From the NCBI RefSeq assembly GCF_001662875.1, contig NZ_JPVZ01000001.1, positions 496,001 to 560,000 of the forward strand: 64,000 bases of DNA, in the 5' to 3' direction. Under the pieces are notes generated by a model. That model was not told where the DNA came from. It worked only from the letters and a program-made list of their open reading frames with translations, and ran no database searches. Positions 56,812-64,000 of this stretch are shown here, piece after piece; the first letter of the stretch is position 1; each line of letters starts with the position of its first letter. A program made the position numbers and the translations under genes. The stretch is from Thalassospira tepidiphila MCCC 1A03514 (lineage in GTDB: Bacteria > Pseudomonadota > Alphaproteobacteria > Rhodospirillales > Thalassospiraceae).

Positions 56812-58773
56812 TTACCTTGTTTGCAGCACGTATTTGGCAAAGCCTTCCTGATCCTCGCCAACGAAGCTGATATTGTCGGGTGCGTTCACGGCCGAGGATG
56901 CCTTGGGGCTGGTAACAAACGTTACGTCGGACGCCTCACCGATCGGGGCAAAGGTCCAGTTGCCATCCGCCTTCGGATCAATTTCCTTTTCGGTCAGGAT
57001 ATAGTTGGCAAGCACCGTACGGTTTTCATCGGGTGCCTCGACAATGATGGTCGATCCATCAAGGCCCGGGAAATTGCCACCACCCCCGGCGCGATAGTTG
57101 TTGGTCGCAACAACAAACTTCTGATCGGCTGTTACCGGTTTGCCTTCGAAGCTCAGATTGACGATACGGTGACTGTCGGGATTGATCACTTCGCCTGCCT
57201 TGTTATAGCGGGCCGGTTTGGTGACATCGATCTGGTAGGTCACGCCGTCAATAACGTCATAATTATAGGTCGGGAAATCCGGGTTGATCAGAGCTTGTTC
57301 TTCGCTGCTGTTTGGATCAATCTGATTGAACTGGCCTGCTGACATTTCAAGCCATTCGCGCACCTGATCGCCATCAAGCAATACTGCGCGCACGGTGTTT
57401 GGATAGATATAAAGATCCGCGACGTTTTTAAGCGCAATCTTGCCTTCGGGAATGTCGGTGAAGTAGTCCGGACCACCGCGACCACCGGCCTTGAACGGCG
57501 CCCCGGCCGACAGGATCGGGATGCCATCATATTCCGATCCGTTCAGGATCTTTTCGAGATACCATTTCTGGGCGTTGGTCACGATCTGGATCGAAGGATC
57601 ATCGGCCACAAGCGCAAAGAAGCTGTTGATCGGTGCCGATGTGGTGCCCACACCTTCGCGCATATAGGCAATGGTGGCTTCGTGCTCTTCCTTGACCGCG
57701 GCAATGATTTCCGGATCGGCTTCAACCAGTGGCGTCACCGTCCGGCCTTCGCGCTGATAGATCGGACGTGCGTCCGACAGACTGTCGGTGACACTCCATT
57801 CGCCGTCATCGGACACATTCAAGGTCAGATCAATCACGCCAAGATGGCTGCCCCAGAAGCCCGGCATCACCGCGGCAACGCCGTTGATCGTGCCTTTGGC
57901 AATATCGACACCCTCAAGATCAGAAAAGGTCTCAGACGGGAACACAGTGTGGGCATGGCCAAACAGGATCGCATCAATGCCATCGACTTCGGAAAGGTAA
58001 TAGGTGGCATTTTCTTCCATGCCATTGCGCGCCATGGTCGACAGGCCGGAATGCGGAACAGCAATGACGATATCCGCACCCTTTTCGCGCATTTCCGGGA
58101 CATATTTTTTTGCCATCTCGACAATGTCTTTTGCAATCACATTGCCTTCCAGATTGGCCTTGTCCCACTGCATGATCTGGGGCGGCACAAACCCGATCAC
58201 ACCAACCTTCGCCTTGTGCACCTTGCCGTCATTATCGGTAAACTCCCGATCCAGCAGCACATAGGGTTCGAAATACGGCTTGTCGTTGTCGGGATTGTCA
58301 TCGCCATCATCAACAAAGACGTTGGCACTGACATAGGGGAAGTTGGCACCGGCCAATGATTTACCCAGAAAATCGAGGCCATAGTTAAATTCATGGTTCC
58401 CGATATTGGCCGCGTCATAGCCAAGGAGGTTCATCGCCTTATAGACCGGATGGACATCACCATCCTTAAGGCCTCGTTCCTTGGCCATATAGTCGCCAAG
58501 CGGATTGCCCTGGATCAGGTCACCATTATCGATAAAGACAACGTTCTCTGCCTCGCCACGCGCGGTTTTAAGCAGGGTCGCGACCTTTGCCAGACCAACC
58601 GTGTCTGACTCACCATCACGGTAATAGTCGTAATTAACCAGATGCGTATGGATATCGGTGGTTTCGAGGATGCGCAATGACACCGTGCTGTCGGCCAATG
58701 CCGTGCTGCTTACCAGTGCAAGTGCCATCGAAATCCCGGTCATCCGGGCAGCGTTTTTGTGAATGAATACCAT
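56812..58773 (-). CDS. cpdB: Periplasmic 2',3'-cyclic phosphodiesterase / 5'-nucleotidase
   Basis: A 653-residue bifunctional nucleotidase. A signal peptide (MTGISMALALVSSTALADS) precedes the metallophosphatase domain with LRILETTDIHTHL, VFIDNGDLIQGNPLGDY, IGNHEFNYGLD and PHSGLS, and GHAHTVFPS. The C-terminal 5'-nucleotidase domain has AGGGGNFPGLDGS and YRAGGGG. It releases phosphate and nucleosides from nucleotides in the periplasm. Length matches CpdB. The start is ATG 58773; single-gene unit. Confidence 0.93.
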   Translation of the reverse strand: MVFIHKNAARMTGISMALALVSSTALADSTVSLRILETTDIHTHLVNYDYYRDGESDTVGLAKVATLLKTARGEAENVVFIDNGDLIQGNPLGDYMAKERGLKDGDVHPVYKAMNLLGYDAANIGNHEFNYGLDFLGKSLAGANFPYVSANVFVDDGDDNPDNDKPYFEPYVLLDREFTDNDGKVHKAKVGVIGFVPPQIMQWDKANLEGNVIAKDIVEMAKKYVPEMREKGADIVIAVPHSGLSTMARNGMEENATYYLSEVDGIDAILFGHAHTVFPSETFSDLEGVDIAKGTINGVAAVMPGFWGSHLGVIDLTLNVSDDGEWSVTDSLSDARPIYQREGRTVTPLVEADPEIIAAVKEEHEATIAYMREGVGTTSAPINSFFALVADDPSIQIVTNAQKWYLEKILNGSEYDGIPILSAGAPFKAGGRGGPDYFTDIPEGKIALKNVADLYIYPNTVRAVLLDGDQVREWLEMSAGQFNQIDPNSSEEQALINPDFPTYNYDVIDGVTYQIDVTKPARYNKAGEVINPDSHRIVNLSFEGKPVTADQKFVVATNNYRAGGGGNFPGLDGSTIIVEAPDENRTVLANYILTEKEIDPKADGNWTFAPIGEASDVTFVTSPKASSAVNAPDNISFVGEDQEGFAKYVLQTR

Positions 58774-58872
58774 CGAGCCGTGTCCCTGCTTATGCGTTAA
58801 ACCGCGAAACTGTAATCCCGTTTAAATGGCGGGGTTTTGAAGATTTTGCGAAAAAGGCAGGGCAAACACAAA

Positions 58873-58906
58873 CAGAAACGCCCGCCGATTGTGGCAGGCG
58901 TTTCTG
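58873..58906 (-). terminator. Terminator after the MFS gene
   Basis: A 10-base stem (CAGAAACGCC with GGCGTTTCTG) with an inner GCC/GGC pairing lies 20 bases after the MFS stop. On the minus strand it is followed by a T-rich stretch. Confidence 0.65.
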
Positions 58907-58926
58907 GTCAGGGAGGTATTTGACGA

Positions 58927-60207
58927 TCAGGCTGGCTGCATCGCGGCTGATTTGTATCCGCGAATGACCTCGTTTCCGGGCTCTGGATCGTGTGGAACGT
59001 TCAGGGCCAGAACCAACGAGACAAAGGCCATGGCGGCCCCGGCAAGGAACACTGCGCCCGGTGATATCAGCCAAAGCAACCCAAAGGCCGCCGGGATGAA
59101 AACAGCCGCGATATGGTTGATCGTAAAGCTGACCCCGGCGGTTGAGGAGATGTCAGCCGGATCGGCGATCTTCTGGAAATAGGTCTTGATAGCGATCGCC
59201 AGCGCAAAGAACAGATGGTCAATCACATAAAGACCACCGGCCAGAATGTGGTTTTCGACAAAGGCGTAGGAGACGAAAACAATGAACAGTCCGACATATT
59301 CGAAGACCAGCGCACGGCGTTCGCCCCATTTGCCGATCATCTTGCCGATCTTGGGGGCCAGGAACATGTTGATCACGTGGTTAAGCAGATACAGCAAGGT
59401 GATGGTTGCTGCGTCATAACCGAACTTCTCGACCATCAGGAAGCCGGCAAACACGGTAAAGATCTGACGGCGTGCACCACTCATGAAAGTCAGCGCATAG
59501 TAAAGCCAATAGCGTTTGCGCAGGATCAGCTTCTTGTTCTGCGGATGGGCATCGGCAAATTTCGGAAACGCCCCCCAGACAAACAAGGCAGCCATGATCG
59601 TCAGCGCACCGCCGAACAGATAGACATAGCGATACTCAACAGCAAAGACTTCGAGCATCACCCAAACCATGCCAAACATGATCAGCGACGAGATTGATTT
59701 TGCCGACAGCTGCCGCCCCATGACCATGGCGGTGCGATCCTTACGCACCCATTGCAGTGACAAGGCCTGCTGCATGGTTTCGAAATAATGGAAGCCGATC
59801 GACATCAAAACCGTCGTGCAATAAAGCCCGATCACGGTCGGGAAATAGCCCGATATGGCAACGCCAATGCCAAGCACGAGCAGTGACAGAACCGCAAAGG
59901 TCTGTTCACGCAGAACCAGCAGCACAAAAATCGCGGTAAACGCAAGGAAACCGGGGATTTCACGCAAGGACTGCAAAATGCCGATCTCGCGGCCGGTGAA
60001 ATCGGCCATTTCGACCGAAAAGTTGTTTAGTAGTGCCATCCAGGTCGAAAAGGACAGCGGCATGGCGGCCGCCATAACGATCAGCAGAACTTCCGGATTG
60101 CGCCAACCCTTATGAACCGGGGCTGCACTCACATTATTGGGGGCATCGGGCGCATCACCAAGTGGGGCCGCGTGATTGCTGGCTTCCGGTATGATTTCCT
60201 TGGACAT
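58927..60207 (-). CDS. MFS transporter
   Basis: A 426-residue membrane protein with about 12 hydrophobic segments, typical of the major facilitator superfamily, with a 40-residue polar N-terminus. Between segments 6 and 7 there is a charged loop (PKFADAHPQNKKLILRKRYW). A GGAGG box is right before ATG 60207. It is divergent from an AraC regulator with a 155-base gap, so it is probably the regulator's target. Substrate unknown. Confidence 0.88.
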   Translation of the reverse strand: MSKEIIPEASNHAAPLGDAPDAPNNVSAAPVHKGWRNPEVLLIVMAAAMPLSFSTWMALLNNFSVEMADFTGREIGILQSLREIPGFLAFTAIFVLLVLREQTFAVLSLLVLGIGVAISGYFPTVIGLYCTTVLMSIGFHYFETMQQALSLQWVRKDRTAMVMGRQLSAKSISSLIMFGMVWVMLEVFAVEYRYVYLFGGALTIMAALFVWGAFPKFADAHPQNKKLILRKRYWLYYALTFMSGARRQIFTVFAGFLMVEKFGYDAATITLLYLLNHVINMFLAPKIGKMIGKWGERRALVFEYVGLFIVFVSYAFVENHILAGGLYVIDHLFFALAIAIKTYFQKIADPADISSTAGVSFTINHIAAVFIPAAFGLLWLISPGAVFLAGAAMAFVSLVLALNVPHDPEPGNEVIRGYKSAAMQPA

Positions 60208-60362
60208 TGTACCTCCGAGGACAGGATCGTTGTGGTGGCGACGCCCCTGTCACATCTTGTGCGTTTTGGAATGCGACCAAGTTAAACCTGTCCGATCCGT
60301 CTGTCTTGCGGTAATCTGCCATCATATATCGCAATCAAGACAGATTTGAATGTCGCCGCATC

Positions 60363-61163
60363 ATGGTTCATATCCTCAATACCTTTGACGGACGTCCGGA
60401 ACATCACAACAAGGTCCCCCGCCCGCGTGAGTTGCCACGCGCGGTATATGTCCGCGTCAGTGATATGCCTGCCGGCTATCATGTTGCGGCACACAGCCAT
60501 GACTGGAACCAGCTTTTATATGCGATTGAGGGCACGATGACCGTGGTGACAGAGGCCGGGATGTGGATCGTGCCGCCACAGCGCGCGGTTTGGGTCCCAC
60601 CCCACACGCAGCATGCCGTGACCTGCACCGGCTTTACCCGGGCGCGCCACCTTTATATCGGTCGGGACGTTGCCGCCAACCTGCCCGATCGCTGCATGGT
60701 TCTGGAAGTCAGTCCGCTTTTGCGCGAACTGATCCGGGCCGCAACCGAAATCCCGGTCGAATATGATGAAGATGGGGAGGAAGGCCGCCTGATCCGCGTA
60801 TTGCTTGATCAGATCAAGGCGCCAGATCAGGACAAGCTTTACTTGCCTGCGCCCAAGGACACCCGACTGGCACGCATTTGCGATCATCTGCAAGGCGATC
60901 CGGCTGATAACCGCACGCTTGAGGACTGGGCAAAGGTATGCGGCGCCTCAAGCCGGACGCTTGCCCGGCTTTTTCAGCGCGAAACCGGCATGCCATTCCG
61001 CGAATGGCGGCAAAAGCTTCGTCTGCTCCATGCGCTTGAAAAGCTCGCCAATGACCGTCCGGTGACCGAGATCGCACTTGATCTTGGCTATGAGACCCCA
61101 TCGGCCTTTATCGCAATGTTTCGCAAGGTCACAGGCCGCACACCGGGCAGCTATTTTCGCTAG
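60363..61163 (+). CDS. AraC-family regulator with cupin domain
   Basis: A 266-residue regulator. Residues 30-110 are a cupin sensor (VAAHSHDWNQLLYAIEGTM, IVPPQRAVWVPPHTQHAV). The C-terminal third has two helix-turn-helix motifs (LEDWAKVCGASSRTLARLF, and EIALDLGYETPSAFIAMFRK with the AraC consensus). Divergent from the MFS gene, with 155 bases between them, suggesting local control of export. Convergent with the first motif protein, only 11 bases apart. Confidence 0.92.
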   Translation: MVHILNTFDGRPEHHNKVPRPRELPRAVYVRVSDMPAGYHVAAHSHDWNQLLYAIEGTMTVVTEAGMWIVPPQRAVWVPPHTQHAVTCTGFTRARHLYIGRDVAANLPDRCMVLEVSPLLRELIRAATEIPVEYDEDGEEGRLIRVLLDQIKAPDQDKLYLPAPKDTRLARICDHLQGDPADNRTLEDWAKVCGASSRTLARLFQRETGMPFREWRQKLRLLHALEKLANDRPVTEIALDLGYETPSAFIAMFRKVTGRTPGSYFR

Positions 61164-61174
61164 GCCCGGGATGC

Positions 61175-61753
61175 TCAGTGGTCGTAACGGGTTACACGTG
61201 GTTTTGGCGGAATGATCTCGTGCTCGGGCTCAAGATATGTTCCGTACCGCTTCGTCACTTTCACATGGTCCGGGCAGGGCTTCTGCCCATTGGTGCACAT
61301 GTTGTGAAGCTGAACCATGAATTCCGAGGACAAGCCGTTTCTTTCATGCGTCGCGTTTTCCGACGCCCGATTGGTAAACCTGCCATTGCTCAGACGATCA
61401 AGGCGTTTATCCGCTTTCGGTGCAACGGCACCGTCATGATGCATGACGCGGATGCCTTCAAGGAAGGCCATCATTTCCATCACGGATTTAAGCATCCCGA
61501 CGCTGTTTTCGAAGGTTCGGGTCACGGCGACCGAAGCTTCTTCTATGTAGTCGGCAAATAATCCATCACCGTCTGCATCGGAAGGCTCGTATTTGTGTAT
61601 GCCCGCTGCCATACGGCTTTTCCAAGCCTGATGGTTGGGCTCATTGACGCGACGCCCTGGAAGAATATGGCTGTTTTGTCCCCAGTCACGTCCATGACCG
61701 GTACAATTAACCTCACCCTTCCGGCGTGCCGGATGTGGTTCGTACGACATCAT
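61175..61753 (-). CDS. Uncharacterised protein with duplicated N-terminal RR motif, paralogue 1
   Basis: A 192-residue protein. The N-terminal 45 residues hold EPHPARRKGEVN and GRDWGQNSHILPGRR, followed by NEPNHQAWKSR; 29 of 43 positions are the same in the paralogue at 62.1 kb without gaps. The middle part is helical (MLKSVMEMMAFLEGIR) and the C-terminus has CTNGQKPCPDH with two Cys. I chose ATG 61753 because GGGGA lies upstream and the conserved motif starts right after it; the open frame extends to 61981 without support. No signal peptide or membrane segment. I do not recognise the family. Confidence 0.75.
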   Translation of the reverse strand: MMSYEPHPARRKGEVNCTGHGRDWGQNSHILPGRRVNEPNHQAWKSRMAAGIHKYEPSDADGDGLFADYIEEASVAVTRTFENSVGMLKSVMEMMAFLEGIRVMHHDGAVAPKADKRLDRLSNGRFTNRASENATHERNGLSSEFMVQLHNMCTNGQKPCPDHVKVTKRYGTYLEPEHEIIPPKPRVTRYDH

Positions 61754-62127
61754 CTCTTTCCCCAGAGCGTAATAAATGCGCTTCTCTGATATCCATGCCC
61801 TTACTTGAACGCAGATATTCCCACTCTGTGAACGGACATGTGTCTTATTATTTAATCCACAAATACCACAGGTTGTTTGCTGGAATTGCACATTCCATCC
61901 ATATGAATATGCAGATTGTCCAAAAAACGTGGCAAAACCCAGCTTTTCGGCTTTGGAAAAGCACGCAGCAGCCAACAGCACCCAGATACACTATCCGGTC
62001 TGATGCGCATTTATGCCTGGATCAGGAAACAGAAATACACACTGCAATACACACCGGGTGATAGCAAGTCAGCCTCACCTAGGGCATTGATACTTGCAGT
62101 CCTTTATGGTCGAGCTTGAGTTTATTT
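61754..62127. promoter_or_regulatory. Gap between the two motif-protein genes
   Basis: A 374-base stretch with no supported gene. It must contain the paralogue 1 promoter if that gene is transcribed alone. A seven-base hairpin (GCTTTTC with GAAAAGC, near 61952-61972) is visible. The TATACCTTTG box of the neighbouring region is not found here. Confidence 0.4.
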
Positions 62128-62688
62128 TTAGTGCGAGACCCGTGATACGACATCATTCGCCGCTTGAATGCGGTCGCCATAGGCCATCGCCTTCGCACCA
62201 TGGTTGAGCGACGGAATGCGTTCCGACGCGCCCAATACGGCCAGCTGGTCAATCACTGCCAGCACCCATGGGCGGGTGTCATTGCCTTCGCCACCTGCTG
62301 ACGACGTGTCTTTCGTATGATCCAAAAGTCGCTCGTCTGCGCTGAAGATATCATTTTCATTAGACACAGAACGGATGGCTTCCAATACGCGGACCAGTTC
62401 AGAAAGCGACTTCATCATATCGAAGGTCGCCGCAAGAGACTGGTTCACAGAAGACGGTTCTGCACCTTGCGCCATCTCAGGATCGCCAAAGCATGACGCT
62501 GCTGATGATTCATCATCAAAGGATAGGAAAACCGGTTCCTGATCTTCCCGGCTCTGCCAGAAATTGTGATTTTTCTCGCCTTGACGACGTCCGGGTAACA
62601 CGTGGCAGTTCTTTCCCCAGTCGCGGCCGGGGCCGGCATAGTTTTTCTCCCCCGTCCGGCGTGCCGGATGTGGTTCTGTCGAATGCAT
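62128..62688 (-). CDS. Uncharacterised protein with duplicated N-terminal RR motif, paralogue 2
   Basis: A 186-residue protein, paralogue of the preceding gene. It begins MHSTEPHPARRTGEKN, then GRDWGKNCHVLPGRR and GEKNHNFWQSR. A variable acidic stretch follows, then a helical part (MMKSLSELVRVLEAIRSVS) which aligns with the helical part of paralogue 1, and ADERLL aligns with ADKRLD. The C-terminal 40 residues differ. ATG 62688 has GGGGGA upstream. No signal peptide or membrane segment. It is divergent from the AraC regulator at 63109. Function unknown. Confidence 0.78.
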   Translation of the reverse strand: MHSTEPHPARRTGEKNYAGPGRDWGKNCHVLPGRRQGEKNHNFWQSREDQEPVFLSFDDESSAASCFGDPEMAQGAEPSSVNQSLAATFDMMKSLSELVRVLEAIRSVSNENDIFSADERLLDHTKDTSSAGGEGNDTRPWVLAVIDQLAVLGASERIPSLNHGAKAMAYGDRIQAANDVVSRVSH

Positions 62689-63108
62689 CTAATCCCCCAA
62701 GGTTCGGTGCACACACTGATAAGGGCCGCCAGCGTTTTCTGTTTTTCGTCATAGGCGGCATCTCTGTTTTTTGGATTTTTACCATGTGCAGCGGGGTGAC
62801 AATGCACGAAGCGTCCAAAAAAATGTGCGAACCATCCAAAACACCTAATAAAGGGATTTCGAAAAAATAATCCCTAACATCCCGTATAGCCATAAGACCT
62901 TAAAACCAAAGGTATAATCCAGATCCACTTACGCAATCATAATACCTTTGCGTTCATTTTAACCTAAACCTATACCTTTGTGGTTTTGACGGAACGCCCG
63001 GTTTCCGCTTAATATGAAAAAAATCTGGTATTAGAGATGTCGAATATTAATCCAGATGCACCCGCGCAAGTAGCGTTGTTTGCAATGAAGCAAAACCGGG
63101 AGTCAGGC
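62689..63108. promoter_or_regulatory. Divergent regulatory region with three TATACCTTTG-like boxes
   Basis: A 420-base AT-rich gap between paralogue 2 and the AraC gene. CAAAGGTATA (62907-62916) is inverted relative to AATACCTTTG (62941-62950) and TATACCTTTG (62971-62980); the last two are exactly 30 bases apart, about three helical turns. An inverted repeat AGGGATT/AATCCCT lies at 62852-62875. The boxes are likely operators, perhaps for the AraC regulator. Confidence 0.55.
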
Positions 63109-64000
63109 ATGACACAGTCAGCAACCCATACTTTTTTCACGGTCAATGACCTACCCATGTCCAAACGTTATGACGTTTGGCAAAGTAGTATTGACTGCAT
63201 TTTCAGCGTCGAAACCCTTCCCGACATCCGCAAGAACAACTTCCATGCAACATTGGATGCGGATCTGTTGGGATCGATGATGATCGCCCGCACCAACAGC
63301 ACACATCAGCTCTGGGAACGCAGTTCCAAGACAATCGCTGCCGACGGCATGGATCATTATATGGTCCAGCTTTACTATAACGGTGGTATGTCGACAGATG
63401 ATGGCAAGGACGGCCAGGAAATAGAAGCTGACGGCTTGCTCTTTCAGGACCTGTCGCAAGTCGCACGGGCGACAACAAGCGATTTTGATAACCTTGCCTT
63501 CATCATTCCTCGCCCCCTTCTTGAAGACCGGCTTACCCTGCCCGAAGATCACAACATGCGGTTTCTCAGCCCACGTGACCCGATGGTCCGGATTGTTGCA
63601 AATCTGATGCGCTCGCTGAAGGCCAATGCGTCTGCGCTTAAGAGCGAGCATGCCCATGTGCTTGAAAACAGCTTTGCCGATATGCTTGCCGCCTGCCTCA
63701 ATTCCGCATATGGCGAAACAAGCGAGACGACCAATAAACGCCAGAACCTTGAAGTCATGACGCTAATCCGGCGTTATTTCCGTGAGAATTTTTCGCGCCC
63801 CGATCTCACCCCGGACCGTGCGGCAAGAGAGTTAGGCATTTCACGGTCCAAGCTGTATCAGTTGCTTGAAGAGCATGGCGGCGTTTATCGCTATACACGT
63901 GATCTGCGTCTGCGCCGTGCCAAGCAATTGCTGAGCACCACAACGAAGCGCCCCCGTTCCCTTTACGACGTCGCGCTTGAGTGCGGGTTTTCCAGTGACA
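63109..64000 (+). CDS. AraC-family regulator, partial (runs off right edge)
   Basis: The frame is open from ATG 63109 to the right edge (297 codons) with a GGGAG box upstream. Residues 1-180 resemble the AraC_binding_2 sensor domain of FeaR/NphR-type regulators. From about residue 215 there are the two helix-turn-helix motifs: DRAARELGISRSKLYQLLEE, and YDVALECGFSSD, the second cut by the edge. Divergent from the two motif-protein genes, so it probably controls them. Confidence 0.88.
   Translation, partial: MTQSATHTFFTVNDLPMSKRYDVWQSSIDCIFSVETLPDIRKNNFHATLDADLLGSMMIARTNSTHQLWERSSKTIAADGMDHYMVQLYYNGGMSTDDGKDGQEIEADGLLFQDLSQVARATTSDFDNLAFIIPRPLLEDRLTLPEDHNMRFLSPRDPMVRIVANLMRSLKANASALKSEHAHVLENSFADMLAACLNSAYGETSETTNKRQNLEVMTLIRRYFRENFSRPDLTPDRAARELGISRSKLYQLLEEHGGVYRYTRDLRLRRAKQLLSTTTKRPRSLYDVALECGFSSD

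Noticed and set aside
62445..62893. Three overlapping frames of about 120 residues around the start of paralogue 2
   Set aside because: They lie on both strands across the conserved N-terminal motif and promoter, and only the 62128-62688 frame matches its paralogue.

Overview
The window looks like chromosomal DNA of a marine alphaproteobacterium of the order Rhodospirillales, most likely Thalassospira or a close relative. That placement is inference. It rests on a GcrA cell-cycle regulator, PhaR and a split PHA synthase, a PomA/PomB-type (sodium) flagellar stator, a DUF3035 lipoprotein next to lspA-ileS, and the overall gene style. No 16S rRNA gene is present.

Layout. 1-14.2 kb is a single minus-strand, AT-richer surface-sugar cluster. 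It holds a legionaminic-acid-type nonulosonate pathway (legB, legC, legG, legI, a CBS-linked sugar nucleotidyltransferase, legF). It also has a HisF/HisH/PP-loop amidotransferase trio like that used to make acetamidino groups, two SDR and two Gfo/Idh oxidoreductases, and the start of an ABC exporter cut by the left edge. Most of these genes overlap by a few bases, so they are probably one operon. Composition changes sharply at about 14.5 kb, where the GC-richer core begins.

14.5-30 kb holds PHA metabolism (phaC, a PhaE-like subunit, phaR), an XRE regulator, proB-obgE, rpmA-rplU, a tRNA-Ser(CGA) followed by a small glycosyltransferase/asparagine-synthase pair, and an mntR / mntABCD manganese uptake locus. 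30-47 kb holds a Fur-box-associated siderophore reductase, acetyltransferases, the PomAB stator with an odd pseudo-receiver/pentapeptide protein, mutL, an M16 peptidase pair, a DUF3035 lipoprotein, lspA, ileS, ribF and a MaoC hydratase.

47-61 kb holds mixed housekeeping and signalling genes: a methyltransferase, a fatty acid hydroxylase, an M23 peptidase, an MHYT-GGDEF-EAL protein, an ACT protein, a Nudix hydrolase, a degenerate B12-domain protein, NnrU, gcrA, a periplasmic nucleotidase, and an MFS transporter with a divergent AraC regulator.

The most novel part is 61.2-64 kb. Two unfamiliar paralogous proteins share a strongly conserved, internally repeated N-terminal motif. They lie divergently from a second AraC-type regulator, across a promoter region with three copies of a TATACCTTTG-like box. 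I do not recognise this family; it is the best candidate here for an undescribed system.
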